Source: Microbacterium sp. LWH3-1.2
GTDB lineage: Bacteria > Actinomycetota > Actinomycetes > Actinomycetales > Microbacteriaceae
Direction: 5' to 3'
NCBI RefSeq assembly: GCF_040675855.1
Contig: NZ_JBEGIK010000001.1
Span: forward strand, 186,001-250,000
Length of the DNA stretch: 64,000 nt
Shown here: piece after piece, positions 34,166 to 41,879 of the stretch
Position numbering within the stretch: position 1 is the first letter of the stretch
How the letters are laid out: the number at the start of each line of letters is the position of its first letter
Notes under the pieces: generated by a model
Told to the model about the DNA's origin: nothing
Database searches by the model: none
The model's input: only the letters and a program-made list of their open reading frames with translations
Program-made: the position numbers and the translations under genes

Positions 34166-35028
34166 ATGCTCTTGTGACGACTCCGGCGACTCCGAGGACC
34201 CCGGCACTCACCAGATCATGGGTTCGAGTCTCGGATCCTTACCTACTGGTCCTGATCCTCGTCTGTGCGACGCTTCTCTGCGTGGCAATCCTGGGCCCTT
34301 GGCTCGCTCCCTATCCGCCAGACGCCACCGACATCCTGGCAGCGAATCAGGGCCCGTCTCCCACGCACATCTTGGGAACGGATTCGCTCGGACGCGATAT
34401 CTTCTCCCGTCTGCTGTGGGGTGCGCGCGTCAGCTACGCGGCGGCCGCGCTCATCGTCGTCTTCAGTATGGTCATCGGTTGCGCGATCGCCGTGCTCTCG
34501 GCCTGGTTCGGTGGCCCCGTCGACGCAGGGGTGGGCGGCACGCTCAACGTGATGATCGCGGTGCCCGGCATCCTGGTCGCCCTCATCGCTGTGACGATCC
34601 TCGGGACGGGGTTCTGGGCACCGGTGATCGCCATGTCGATCGCGAGCGCACCCTACGTCGCCCGCATCATCCGGTCGTCCGCCGTGGTAGAGCGACGCAA
34701 ACCCTACATCGAAGCGCTCACGCTCTCAGGCGTCTCCTCGGCTCGGATCAATGTGCACATCGTGCGCGGGCTCAGTGCACTGATCCTGGCGCAGGCCACG
34801 TTCAGCTTCGGTGTCGCCCTGCTCGAGTTCGGCGCGCTCTCATTCATCGGGCTCGGTATTCAGGCGCCCACAGCAGAGTGGGGTGCGATGGTCGTTGCGG
34901 GGAGGTCCGAGCTGCTGTCGGGAAACATGCAGCAGACATTCGCCGCCGGCGCGATGATCGTGATCTCCGTGGTCGCGTTCACCCTGCTCGGCGATCGACT
35001 CGCCCGCGTGGTCGGGGGGACGGCATGA
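34162..35028 (+). CDS. ABC transporter permease, DppC-like
   Basis: 288 residues from the ATG overlapping the previous stop (ATGA). DppC features: HILGTDSLGRDIFSRLLWGARVSY, and the cytoplasmic loop PYIEALTLSGVSSARINVHIV. About six membrane segments. ATGA overlap with the next ATPase gene. Confidence 0.93.
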   Translation: MNALVTTPATPRTPALTRSWVRVSDPYLLVLILVCATLLCVAILGPWLAPYPPDATDILAANQGPSPTHILGTDSLGRDIFSRLLWGARVSYAAAALIVVFSMVIGCAIAVLSAWFGGPVDAGVGGTLNVMIAVPGILVALIAVTILGTGFWAPVIAMSIASAPYVARIIRSSAVVERRKPYIEALTLSGVSSARINVHIVRGLSALILAQATFSFGVALLEFGALSFIGLGIQAPTAEWGAMVVAGRSELLSGNMQQTFAAGAMIVISVVAFTLLGDRLARVVGGTA

Positions 35029-36038
35029 CGATCTCCAAGACGTTTGACGCGGAGACCCTGTTGTCGGTGCGCGATCTGCGCGTCGACGTGCGCGCCAAGG
35101 GACACACCACCCCGATTCTGCGGGGTGTCAGCATTGACGTGAAGCCCGGCGAGGCTCTCGGAATCGTCGGCGAGTCCGGCTCCGGGAAGTCGATGACGAT
35201 GCGCGCCATCATGCGGCAACTGCCGGCTGGCATGGTCGCCTCGGGCCGTGCGGACTTCCGGAATCAGAGCATCTTCGAGATGGACCGTCGCCGGCTCGCC
35301 GACTTCCGGGCACGGCGGGTAGCGATGATCTATCAGGATCCGCGGGCGCACATCAACCCTCTCTGGACCGTGGGCGACTTTCTTGTCGAGGCGGTTGTGG
35401 CGACGCGGGCGATGTCTCGTCGCGCCGCGACCGCGCGGGCGCTTGAACTCCTGGAGGAGGTGGGGGTGCAGTCCCCGGCACGTCGGATGTCGCAGTATCC
35501 GAGCCAGCTGTCCGGCGGCCTGCTGCAGCGAGTGATGATCGTCGCAGCCCTCATGCCCGAACCCGAACTCATCCTTGCTGATGAGCCGACCACCGCTCTC
35601 GACGTCACGGTGCAAGCCGAGGTCATGAGCATCTTCGCCGACATGACGAAGACGCATGGCGTCGGTTTGGTCTTCATCACTCACGACCTGGACCTCGCGG
35701 CCGCCGCGACGGATCGGATCGCGGTGATGTACGCCGGGAGAATCGTGGAGGAGGGTCCGTCGGAGCGCGTGACGGAGCATCCCAGGCATCCGTATACGGC
35801 CGCGCTTCTCGCTTCGCGCCCGAGCGCCAAGGTGCGAAGACTCCCGCTCAGTATTCCTGGCGTCCCGGCGTCCGCGGCGACTGCCGGATCGGGCTGCGCA
35901 TTCGCAGACCGATGCGGGTTCACCATCCCCGACTGCTACGCGACAGATCCACCGCTGACCGAGTCGGGAACGCAGCAAGTCAGCGCCTGCATTCGTTCGC
36001 ACGAGCTCTCGCTGGAGATCGAGGGAGTGAGCACATGA
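35025..36038 (+). CDS. ABC transporter ATP-binding protein, DppD-like
   Basis: 337 residues from ATG 35025. Walker A GESGSGKSM near residue 49, signature LSGGLLQRVMI, Walker B ELILADEPTTALDVT, and the C-terminal oligopeptide-transporter tail with a Cys-rich segment (GCAFADRCGFTIPDC) characteristic of DppD/OppD. The signature has GLL in place of the usual GQ, which is atypical. ATGA overlap with the DppF-like gene. Confidence 0.93.
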   Translation: MTISKTFDAETLLSVRDLRVDVRAKGHTTPILRGVSIDVKPGEALGIVGESGSGKSMTMRAIMRQLPAGMVASGRADFRNQSIFEMDRRRLADFRARRVAMIYQDPRAHINPLWTVGDFLVEAVVATRAMSRRAATARALELLEEVGVQSPARRMSQYPSQLSGGLLQRVMIVAALMPEPELILADEPTTALDVTVQAEVMSIFADMTKTHGVGLVFITHDLDLAAAATDRIAVMYAGRIVEEGPSERVTEHPRHPYTAALLASRPSAKVRRLPLSIPGVPASAATAGSGCAFADRCGFTIPDCYATDPPLTESGTQQVSACIRSHELSLEIEGVST

Positions 36039-36838
36039 CCGACGCGCTCGTGACTGTTGAGAGCCTGACGAAGAGCTTCCACACGGCTTCAGGATCGGTG
36101 AAGGCAGTCGACTCAATATCGTTCGCGATCTCCCCCGGCGAATCGCTCGGCGTGGTCGGCGAGTCGGGGTCGGGGAAGTCGACGACCGCCCGCATGATCG
36201 CGGGGCTGGAGACGCCTACCTCGGGCGACATCCTTTTCCGTGGCGCGCCGGTGCGACCAGCACGCGGCCTGGCGAGCCGGCGCGCTCAGGCAAGACGAGC
36301 GCAGATGGTGTTCCAGGATCCCTTCGGCTCACTGGACCCGCGTCAGCGGCTGGGCAACTGCCTGAAAGAGGTCATCGCGGTGAACGGCGCCCCGGCTGGC
36401 TTGTCCCGCACGGAGTACGTTGCCCAGCTGTTAGGGCGGGTCGGGCTGGAAGAACGGCATTCACATTCCTACCCTCGGGCCCTGTCGGGGGGCCAACGCC
36501 AGCGCTTTGCCATCGCCCGCGCGCTTGCGCCCAGCCCGGAACTCGTCATTCTGGATGAGGCGGTCTCCGCGCTCGATGTCAGTGTCCAAGCACAGATCCT
36601 CAATCTCCTGGTCGAACTGCGGCAGCAGAGCGACGTGTCGTATCTCTTCGTCTCGCACGACCTCGCGGTTGTGCGACAAGTCTGCGATCGGGTGATCGTG
36701 ATGCGCCACGGTGAGATCGTCGAGGAGGGCGACGTCGAGTCCGTGCTCACCTCCCCCTCACACCCTTACACGCAGCGGCTTGTGGCGTCTGTCCCCGGTC
36801 GAGGCTGGCGCCCGCCGGAGCGCCGGCGGGTCGGGTGA
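36035..36838 (+). CDS. ABC transporter ATP-binding protein, DppF-like
   Basis: 267 residues. Walker A GESGSGKST, Q-loop MVFQDPFGSLDPR, signature LSGGQRQRFAIARAL and Walker B VILDEAVSALDVS; note DEAVSALD rather than DEPTSALD, common in DppF/OppF. Last gene of the importer operon; a hairpin and an IS-end remnant follow. Confidence 0.94.
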   Translation: MTDALVTVESLTKSFHTASGSVKAVDSISFAISPGESLGVVGESGSGKSTTARMIAGLETPTSGDILFRGAPVRPARGLASRRAQARRAQMVFQDPFGSLDPRQRLGNCLKEVIAVNGAPAGLSRTEYVAQLLGRVGLEERHSHSYPRALSGGQRQRFAIARALAPSPELVILDEAVSALDVSVQAQILNLLVELRQQSDVSYLFVSHDLAVVRQVCDRVIVMRHGEIVEEGDVESVLTSPSHPYTQRLVASVPGRGWRPPERRRVG

Positions 36839-36859
36839 CGGGACGCGTCCCCTGAGCTC

Positions 36860-36876
36860 GGGCGTGTCTGACAAAG
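36860..36876. mobile_element. Solitary IS5-type terminal repeat
   Basis: GGGCGTGTCTGACAAAG is identical over 15 nt to the outer right end of the IS at 44221-45158 and matches 16 of 17 nt of its left end. No partner end or transposase lies nearby. It sits between the dppF-like stop and the terminator. Confidence 0.7.
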
Positions 36877-36884
36877 GGCATAGG

Positions 36885-36907
36885 CCGGGCGGACCGCCTC
36901 CGCCCGG
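36885..36907. terminator. CCGGGCGGA hairpin between convergent genes
   Basis: 9-bp perfect stem with a 5-nt loop, 47 bp past dppF and 70 bp from the tetR stop on the other strand. Confidence 0.7.
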
Positions 36908-36976
36908 TAACACGAGCTTTATGAGCGGGGCCCCGTCCCGCGACCGTCTCACCAGAATGCGGCCACTACATGCCGT

Positions 36977-37567
36977 CTAGCCCTGCGCGCTCACGCGCAT
37001 CAGGCCAAGTGCGCTCAGTCCGAAGTCGACGACGCGGAATTGCCGTTCCGGAGTCCAGATCTCGGGGTGCTCGACCGCAGACAGCACAGCACCGTTGACA
37101 AGGGCACGGAGGAAATCAACCGCCCCGGGAATCTCAGCCGGGGCAACGAGCCCCTCGAGCCGCTCCTCGAATGCCGCGCGCGCCTTCGCCTCCATAGATG
37201 CGAAGAACCGCGCGATAGCGGGATTGTCGGCCGAGTGAACGAGCGCGACTCGGCAGCGCTCCACATCGACCTCCTCAGGGGTCTGGGGGACCATCCAAAG
37301 CAGGTATGCACGGAGATCTTCGATCCTGTTGCTACCCGCCGGAATCGATGCCAGATCTTCGTCGTAGTTCGTCGAGAGCTCGTCGATGATTCCCTCAAGG
37401 AGGGTCTGACGGTCTGCGTAGAAATGTGTGACCAGCGTGATCGAGCCGTTCAGCTCGCGGGCAAGCGCCCGCAACGTCAGACCATCAGGTCCGCTCCGGG
37501 CAAGTACACGCATCGCCGCGACACTGATCTCGTGCTTCCGCTCCTTGTGGTCCACGATCTTGGGCAT
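36977..37567 (-). CDS. TetR-family transcriptional regulator
   Basis: 196 residues from ATG 37567. TetR HTH at about residues 8-55: RKHEISVAAMRVLARSG, LTLRALARELNGSITLVTHFYADRQTLL. Ligand-binding helices follow (ALVHSADNPAIARFFASMEA). Last gene of the minus-strand block carrying DUF3237, amidohydrolase and the second binding protein, so local control is likely. Operators may be the promoter element shared by 41676 and 44067. Confidence 0.88.
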   Translation of the reverse strand: MPKIVDHKERKHEISVAAMRVLARSGPDGLTLRALARELNGSITLVTHFYADRQTLLEGIIDELSTNYDEDLASIPAGSNRIEDLRAYLLWMVPQTPEEVDVERCRVALVHSADNPAIARFFASMEAKARAAFEERLEGLVAPAEIPGAVDFLRALVNGAVLSAVEHPEIWTPERQFRVVDFGLSALGLMRVSAQG

Positions 37568-37685
37568 TCGGTCGAGTCCTCCATTCGAAGTCCAGCTGCG
37601 GCCGCTCGCCGTTCGATGAGCGACCGCTGGCCGCCCGGCGGCCAATGCTAGCGGCGATACGTCGCGGAGATGCTCCGCTCTGCCG

Positions 37686-38150
37686 CTAAGGGAGCAGGTA
37701 GACGCGGATACGGATCTGGCCTTCCTCATCGCGTGCGAAACCCACGAACTGACTCTCGGCCAACCACCGATGCGCCGGCGCATCAGTACGGAACGTGAAC
37801 GCTGTGCGGAAGTAGTACTCGTTCTCGTCGACTCGTTCTCCCGCATCCAGCCGCGCTTCAACATCCGGGCTGGCCCGGAAGTAGCCGCGATTGACGATGT
37901 CGATGATAGAGCCGTCCTCAGCGCGGATGAGATAGCGCGCCTCGACCTGCGTCGTGTCCAGGCGCTTGGTCGACCAATCGCCGCCGCCGGGCACGACAGA
38001 GCCGGAGAGGCGAGGACCTGAGATCCTGCCACCGGTCACCGGCGTGAACCACAGCTTCTCATCGGGGCCACGTCCGATGTGCCAGCCTTCGTCGACGTCG
38101 ATGAACAGCTCGAAGACGAACTCCAGCGCGGGGGTGGGAGCATTGGTCAC
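37686..38150 (-). CDS. DUF3237 family protein
   Basis: 154 residues from GTG 38150 with AGGAG well placed. The motifs GGRISGPRLSGSVVPGGGDW and EARYLIRAEDGSIIDIVNRG are diagnostic of DUF3237, a small beta-barrel family frequently linked to catabolism of aromatic and other ring compounds. No catalytic residues are established. Lies between the amidohydrolase and tetR genes on the same strand. Confidence 0.88.
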   Translation of the reverse strand: MTNAPTPALEFVFELFIDVDEGWHIGRGPDEKLWFTPVTGGRISGPRLSGSVVPGGGDWSTKRLDTTQVEARYLIRAEDGSIIDIVNRGYFRASPDVEARLDAGERVDENEYYFRTAFTFRTDAPAHRWLAESQFVGFARDEEGQIRIRVYLLP

Positions 38151-38239
38151 GGGGACTCCTTCAACGGTGTGTAAGGCGGAAAGTTGTCGAGGCGGACGCG
38201 GGATGAGCCACCTCTGCGTCCACGCGGTGATCATGAGCG

Positions 38240-39967
38240 TCACAGGGCACCGGAGACGACCCGTCCCTCGAAGACCACTGCGGTCGGCGTGATCTGAGCG
38301 AGTTCGGACGAAGGCGTCGAGAACGGGTCACGGTCGAGGACCACCAGGTGTGCTGGTTTGCCGGGCGAAATCGTGCCGAACTCATGTGCGATCCGAAGCT
38401 GGAGTGCTGCGTGCGCGGTGTAGCCCAGCAGGAGCCTGTCGATGTCGAGGACGGAATCGGCTCGAGGGCGTACCGCCGCGGGCCACCGCGAGGAATCCAA
38501 TGGTGTTTCGGGGTCGACGCGTGTGGCGGCGACCTGCATCCCGAAGAACGGGTCTGCGCGATGAAGCTCAGCGCTGGACACCACGTCGCTCGAGAACGTC
38601 AGTACCGCCCCGGCGTCCGCGACGACGTTGAAGTCGTACATACGGTTCCAGCGCGCCTCACCCAGGTGATGGATCGCTTCGTCGCCGAAGTACCCGCCCG
38701 ACCAATGATTGGTCCAGTTGAGGATGATCCCGAGCTCTGCGGGCCGGCCCATGTCGGACGGATCGATCAGCTCGCAATGGGCGAATGTGACCTGGATGCT
38801 CCACGGATGGTCAGCGCGCTCCGGCGATCGCAGCGCCTGTTCGACCGCATCGCAGCCCGTTCGGAATGCTCGGTCCCCCACCATGTGAATGTGCAGATCG
38901 ATGCCGGCGCGGTTGCACAGCTCGAGGCATCCGACGAGTTCGTCGGTCTCCATCTGGATCGCGCCGAGCTCGCCCGAGTTGTCGTCGCTGAGCAGCGGCT
39001 CGAGAACCGCGCTGCTTCCTAGTTCGTTCGTGCCGTCCAGGAACAGCTTCACCGTGCGAACGCGGGTCCGCTCCGACACCCGCTTGGCGTCGAGACGACG
39101 CACCATGTTCAGCGCGTCGGGCAGGTCGGCCATCGATCGGAATCTGATCGCTCCCTCGTAGTGCATCGGCAGATCGCCCCGCCGGTCGATCTCCACCATC
39201 GCGTCTACGACTTCCGGACTCTCGATCAGGGCATCGAACACTGCGACGACACCCTTGCTCGAGAGGAACTCGAGAACCGGAGTGATCGTCTCGGGCGTGG
39301 GATCTTCGGGTGGCGACCAGCCGAGCGCCTTGTACATGACCGGCAGACGGGGAACATGAGCGTTCTCGAGGACCAGGCCGGTCGGCTCTCCGGACGCGCT
39401 GCGGACGAACCGTTCAAGCCCCGCCGGCTCCGGATCGGGCGTGGCCTGATCGATTCCGAGCATCTCCAGCATTCGAGTGTTGACCCAGCACGCGTGGTCC
39501 CCCGCGTCTTGGCACAGCACCGGACGATCCGAGATCGCGCGGTCGAGCAGTTCCTTGGTGGGGCCTCCTTCACCGAAGATGGTGGGCGAGTAGTACTCGA
39601 AGTACAGGTACGGCCACTCCTCCTTCGGGTGGAGCTGACCGTACTCACGGATGAACGCGAGCAGTTCGTCCAGATCCTCCGTACGCGGGAGCGCGACGTG
39701 CCACCGGCTCATGGCCACCAGTCCCGGGTGCGAGTGCGCATCGATGATTCCGGGAATGATCGTCTTCCCACCCAGATCGACAACGGGGAGCTCCCCCCAA
39801 TCGGGAGCATCGGTGCTCTTTCCCACCCAGTCGATCCGGCCGTCGCGGACGATGACGGTGTCACCATCGGTCAGAGCTGCATCGGAGGTTCGAACTATGC
39901 CGTTGGTCAGGACGTGGTTCAACACCGGGCGTGACTGCGGAGGGTTCGACATGGTCACGGTACTCAC
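38240..39967 (-). CDS. YtcJ-like metal-dependent amidohydrolase
   Basis: 575 residues from the GTG at 39967, which overlaps the stop of the upstream binding-protein gene (GTGA). Amidohydrolase family 3 layout: IIPGIIDAHSHPGL gives the HxH metal ligands near residue 78, TFAHCELIDPSDMGR near residue 398 gives another His, and a late SSDVVSS Asp region completes the barrel. YtcJ-type proteins hydrolyse exocyclic amides or lactam-like bonds. Substrate unknown. Confidence 0.85.
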   Translation of the reverse strand: MSTVTMSNPPQSRPVLNHVLTNGIVRTSDAALTDGDTVIVRDGRIDWVGKSTDAPDWGELPVVDLGGKTIIPGIIDAHSHPGLVAMSRWHVALPRTEDLDELLAFIREYGQLHPKEEWPYLYFEYYSPTIFGEGGPTKELLDRAISDRPVLCQDAGDHACWVNTRMLEMLGIDQATPDPEPAGLERFVRSASGEPTGLVLENAHVPRLPVMYKALGWSPPEDPTPETITPVLEFLSSKGVVAVFDALIESPEVVDAMVEIDRRGDLPMHYEGAIRFRSMADLPDALNMVRRLDAKRVSERTRVRTVKLFLDGTNELGSSAVLEPLLSDDNSGELGAIQMETDELVGCLELCNRAGIDLHIHMVGDRAFRTGCDAVEQALRSPERADHPWSIQVTFAHCELIDPSDMGRPAELGIILNWTNHWSGGYFGDEAIHHLGEARWNRMYDFNVVADAGAVLTFSSDVVSSAELHRADPFFGMQVAATRVDPETPLDSSRWPAAVRPRADSVLDIDRLLLGYTAHAALQLRIAHEFGTISPGKPAHLVVLDRDPFSTPSSELAQITPTAVVFEGRVVSGAL

Positions 39968-41640
39968 TCTGCTGTCATTCCCCCGAGGTACGCGATGGTC
40001 GGCATCGACATGTAAGCGAACGAGGTGATCGCTCCCCCGAGACGAGAATTCACGAACGTCGTGGTGGACAGACTCAAGAGCGGGATGGTGGCGGAGGATT
40101 CCTCCGCGATGTCCTGAGCTTCGACGATGAGTTCGGCTCGACGGTCTGGGTCGAGTGTTCCGCGCGCCTCTTCGAGCAGTGCTGACACGGTCGCATCGCT
40201 GAAGTTGGTGTAGTTGTACGGCGCACCCTCGGACAATGTGAACCCCAGCGGTTCGAGCGGCTCGGCAGCGGCGTTGAACGACGTGCCGATCGTCAGATCC
40301 ACCCCGAGCCGCGTACGTGCCTGCTCGTCGTATGCCGCGGTGGCGTAGTCGAGCGACTGAACATCTTTGATCTCGATGTCGATGCCGATCGCCTTCGACT
40401 GCTGCTGGAGCAGTTGCGCGACGCTCGAGATGGTTGCCTGACCCGCTGGAATGCCCAGCACGATCCGATCGCCGCTGTAGGTGGACCCGTCAACGAGCGA
40501 CTGAGCACTGGCGGGGTCGTACTGGCGTTCTTCCTCCCACCTCGCGTACGCCCCGGAATAGGTCTCGCGCTGCGCGTTGGGCCAGGTGCGCGGCGTCAGC
40601 GCGGTGTACAACGGCTCGGCGGCTCCGTTGTAGACCGTCGCTGCGAGCGCCGCGCGGTCGATGCTCTGCTGCAGCGCGCGCCGCAGGTCGACGTCGGCGA
40701 GGGGTCCGTCGGGGCGGGCGACGTAGAGCTGCAGACTCTCCATCGAGGGCCCGAAGACGAGGCTGCCTTCGGCGGCGTCCTTGAGGACCGGGATCGCGGA
40801 TGGATCGATCTGGTACGATCCGTCGATCTCGCCGGTCGAGAGAGCTTGCGTCGACGCCGTGCTGTCGGTGACGAAGGTGAACTTCGCTCGCTCCACCAGT
40901 GACTGGACGTCGCTGTTCCAGTAGGCGGGATTCCTTTCCAGGACGATGCTGTCGCCGGGTTCCCAGGAGGCGAGCGAATACGGGCCGCTGCACATGATTC
41001 CGCCTGCGGGGGTTCCGAACGCCGGCCCGGCCGCTTCGGCAAACTCGCGCTCCACGACCGAGCCTGCGAACGTCGCCATCTCTGCGTTGAACATGACGTC
41101 GGGCCGAGAGAACGTCACCCGCACCGCACGCTCACCAGTCGCCTCGATCTCCGCCACGTTGGCGAAGAGAAAGGACGTGATCGAGGCGGGGTCAGCGGCT
41201 CGCTTCAGGCTGAACACGATGTCGTCGACCGTCACGGGATTGCCGTTCCAGAACGCCGCCTCCGGTTCGAGCGCGTAGACGAGGGTGAGCGGGTCCGGCG
41301 CGGTGAAACTCACCAGATTGGGACGCAGATTGTAATCTTCGTCGATTGCGAGGAGAGGGTCGCAAAGATTCGAGACCACCGTCGCTCCCGAGTACGTCGC
41401 CGCGTCCTTCGGGTCCAAGGTGGGTGGCTCGCCTTCGGGAAGATTCCAGACCACTTGCGAGACTGGCCCCTCCCCTGCAGGCATTCGGCTCAGCACCGGC
41501 ACCTCTGCCGAGGGAGGGGTTGCGCCAGGCGCGCATGCCGAGGCAACGACGACCAGCATCCCGCTCAGCAGCAGCGCCGCGGACGCGCGCGAACTGGTCC
41601 GGTGCCGACGCGTTCGATGCCACATCGTCTCTCGCTTCAT
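39964..41640 (-). CDS. Second peptide-type substrate-binding lipoprotein, paralogue of the 29534 product
   Basis: 558 residues from ATG 41640; ATG 41625 is an alternative. Lipobox VVASAC near residue 36. Shared with the 29534 protein: GEPPTLDPKDAATYSGA, VSNLCDPLLAIDED and GIMCSGPYSLASWEPGDS. It has no permeases of its own and probably feeds the DppBCDF-like importer 3-10 kb away. Coupled to the amidohydrolase by GTGA. Confidence 0.9.
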   Translation of the reverse strand: MKRETMWHRTRRHRTSSRASAALLLSGMLVVVASACAPGATPPSAEVPVLSRMPAGEGPVSQVVWNLPEGEPPTLDPKDAATYSGATVVSNLCDPLLAIDEDYNLRPNLVSFTAPDPLTLVYALEPEAAFWNGNPVTVDDIVFSLKRAADPASITSFLFANVAEIEATGERAVRVTFSRPDVMFNAEMATFAGSVVEREFAEAAGPAFGTPAGGIMCSGPYSLASWEPGDSIVLERNPAYWNSDVQSLVERAKFTFVTDSTASTQALSTGEIDGSYQIDPSAIPVLKDAAEGSLVFGPSMESLQLYVARPDGPLADVDLRRALQQSIDRAALAATVYNGAAEPLYTALTPRTWPNAQRETYSGAYARWEEERQYDPASAQSLVDGSTYSGDRIVLGIPAGQATISSVAQLLQQQSKAIGIDIEIKDVQSLDYATAAYDEQARTRLGVDLTIGTSFNAAAEPLEPLGFTLSEGAPYNYTNFSDATVSALLEEARGTLDPDRRAELIVEAQDIAEESSATIPLLSLSTTTFVNSRLGGAITSFAYMSMPTIAYLGGMTAE

Positions 41641-41675
41641 CTACGTGCCGTTCCGCCTCGAATGTCTTGCGTTGG

Positions 41676-41707
41676 GACTTTTATAGAACAACTGCTATGC
41701 AAAAAGC
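41676..41707 (-). promoter_or_regulatory. Promoter of the second binding-protein operon
   Basis: On the minus strand TTGCTT then, after 18 bp, TATAAA form -35 and -10. The surrounding block TTTTTGCAT...TATAAAAGTC is repeated at 44067-44100 on the other strand. It is markedly AT-rich. The gap 41641-41879 holds nothing else recognised. Confidence 0.65.
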
Positions 41708-41879
41708 AACCGTCGCCTTACGCTGAACTCCATAAGCCGCCACGGCTGAGCGCGGTGTCGGTCGTCGAGCTCGTTGGAGCCGCTGCCGACGTCTAGGCGC
41801 CACGGTCGCCGCGCCCGCGGTCCGATGAGACCCCGTGATTTCGTTGCGCAGGTCACGGAATTGCGCCATCTCGTCAGCC

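Noticed and set aside
34215..34235. tRNA T-arm-like GGTTCGAGTC
   Set aside because: Lies inside the DppC-like coding sequence and no clover-leaf can be drawn around it.
36839..36976. Possible small ORF after the dppF-like gene
   Set aside because: The stretch is explained by the lone IS end and the convergent terminator.
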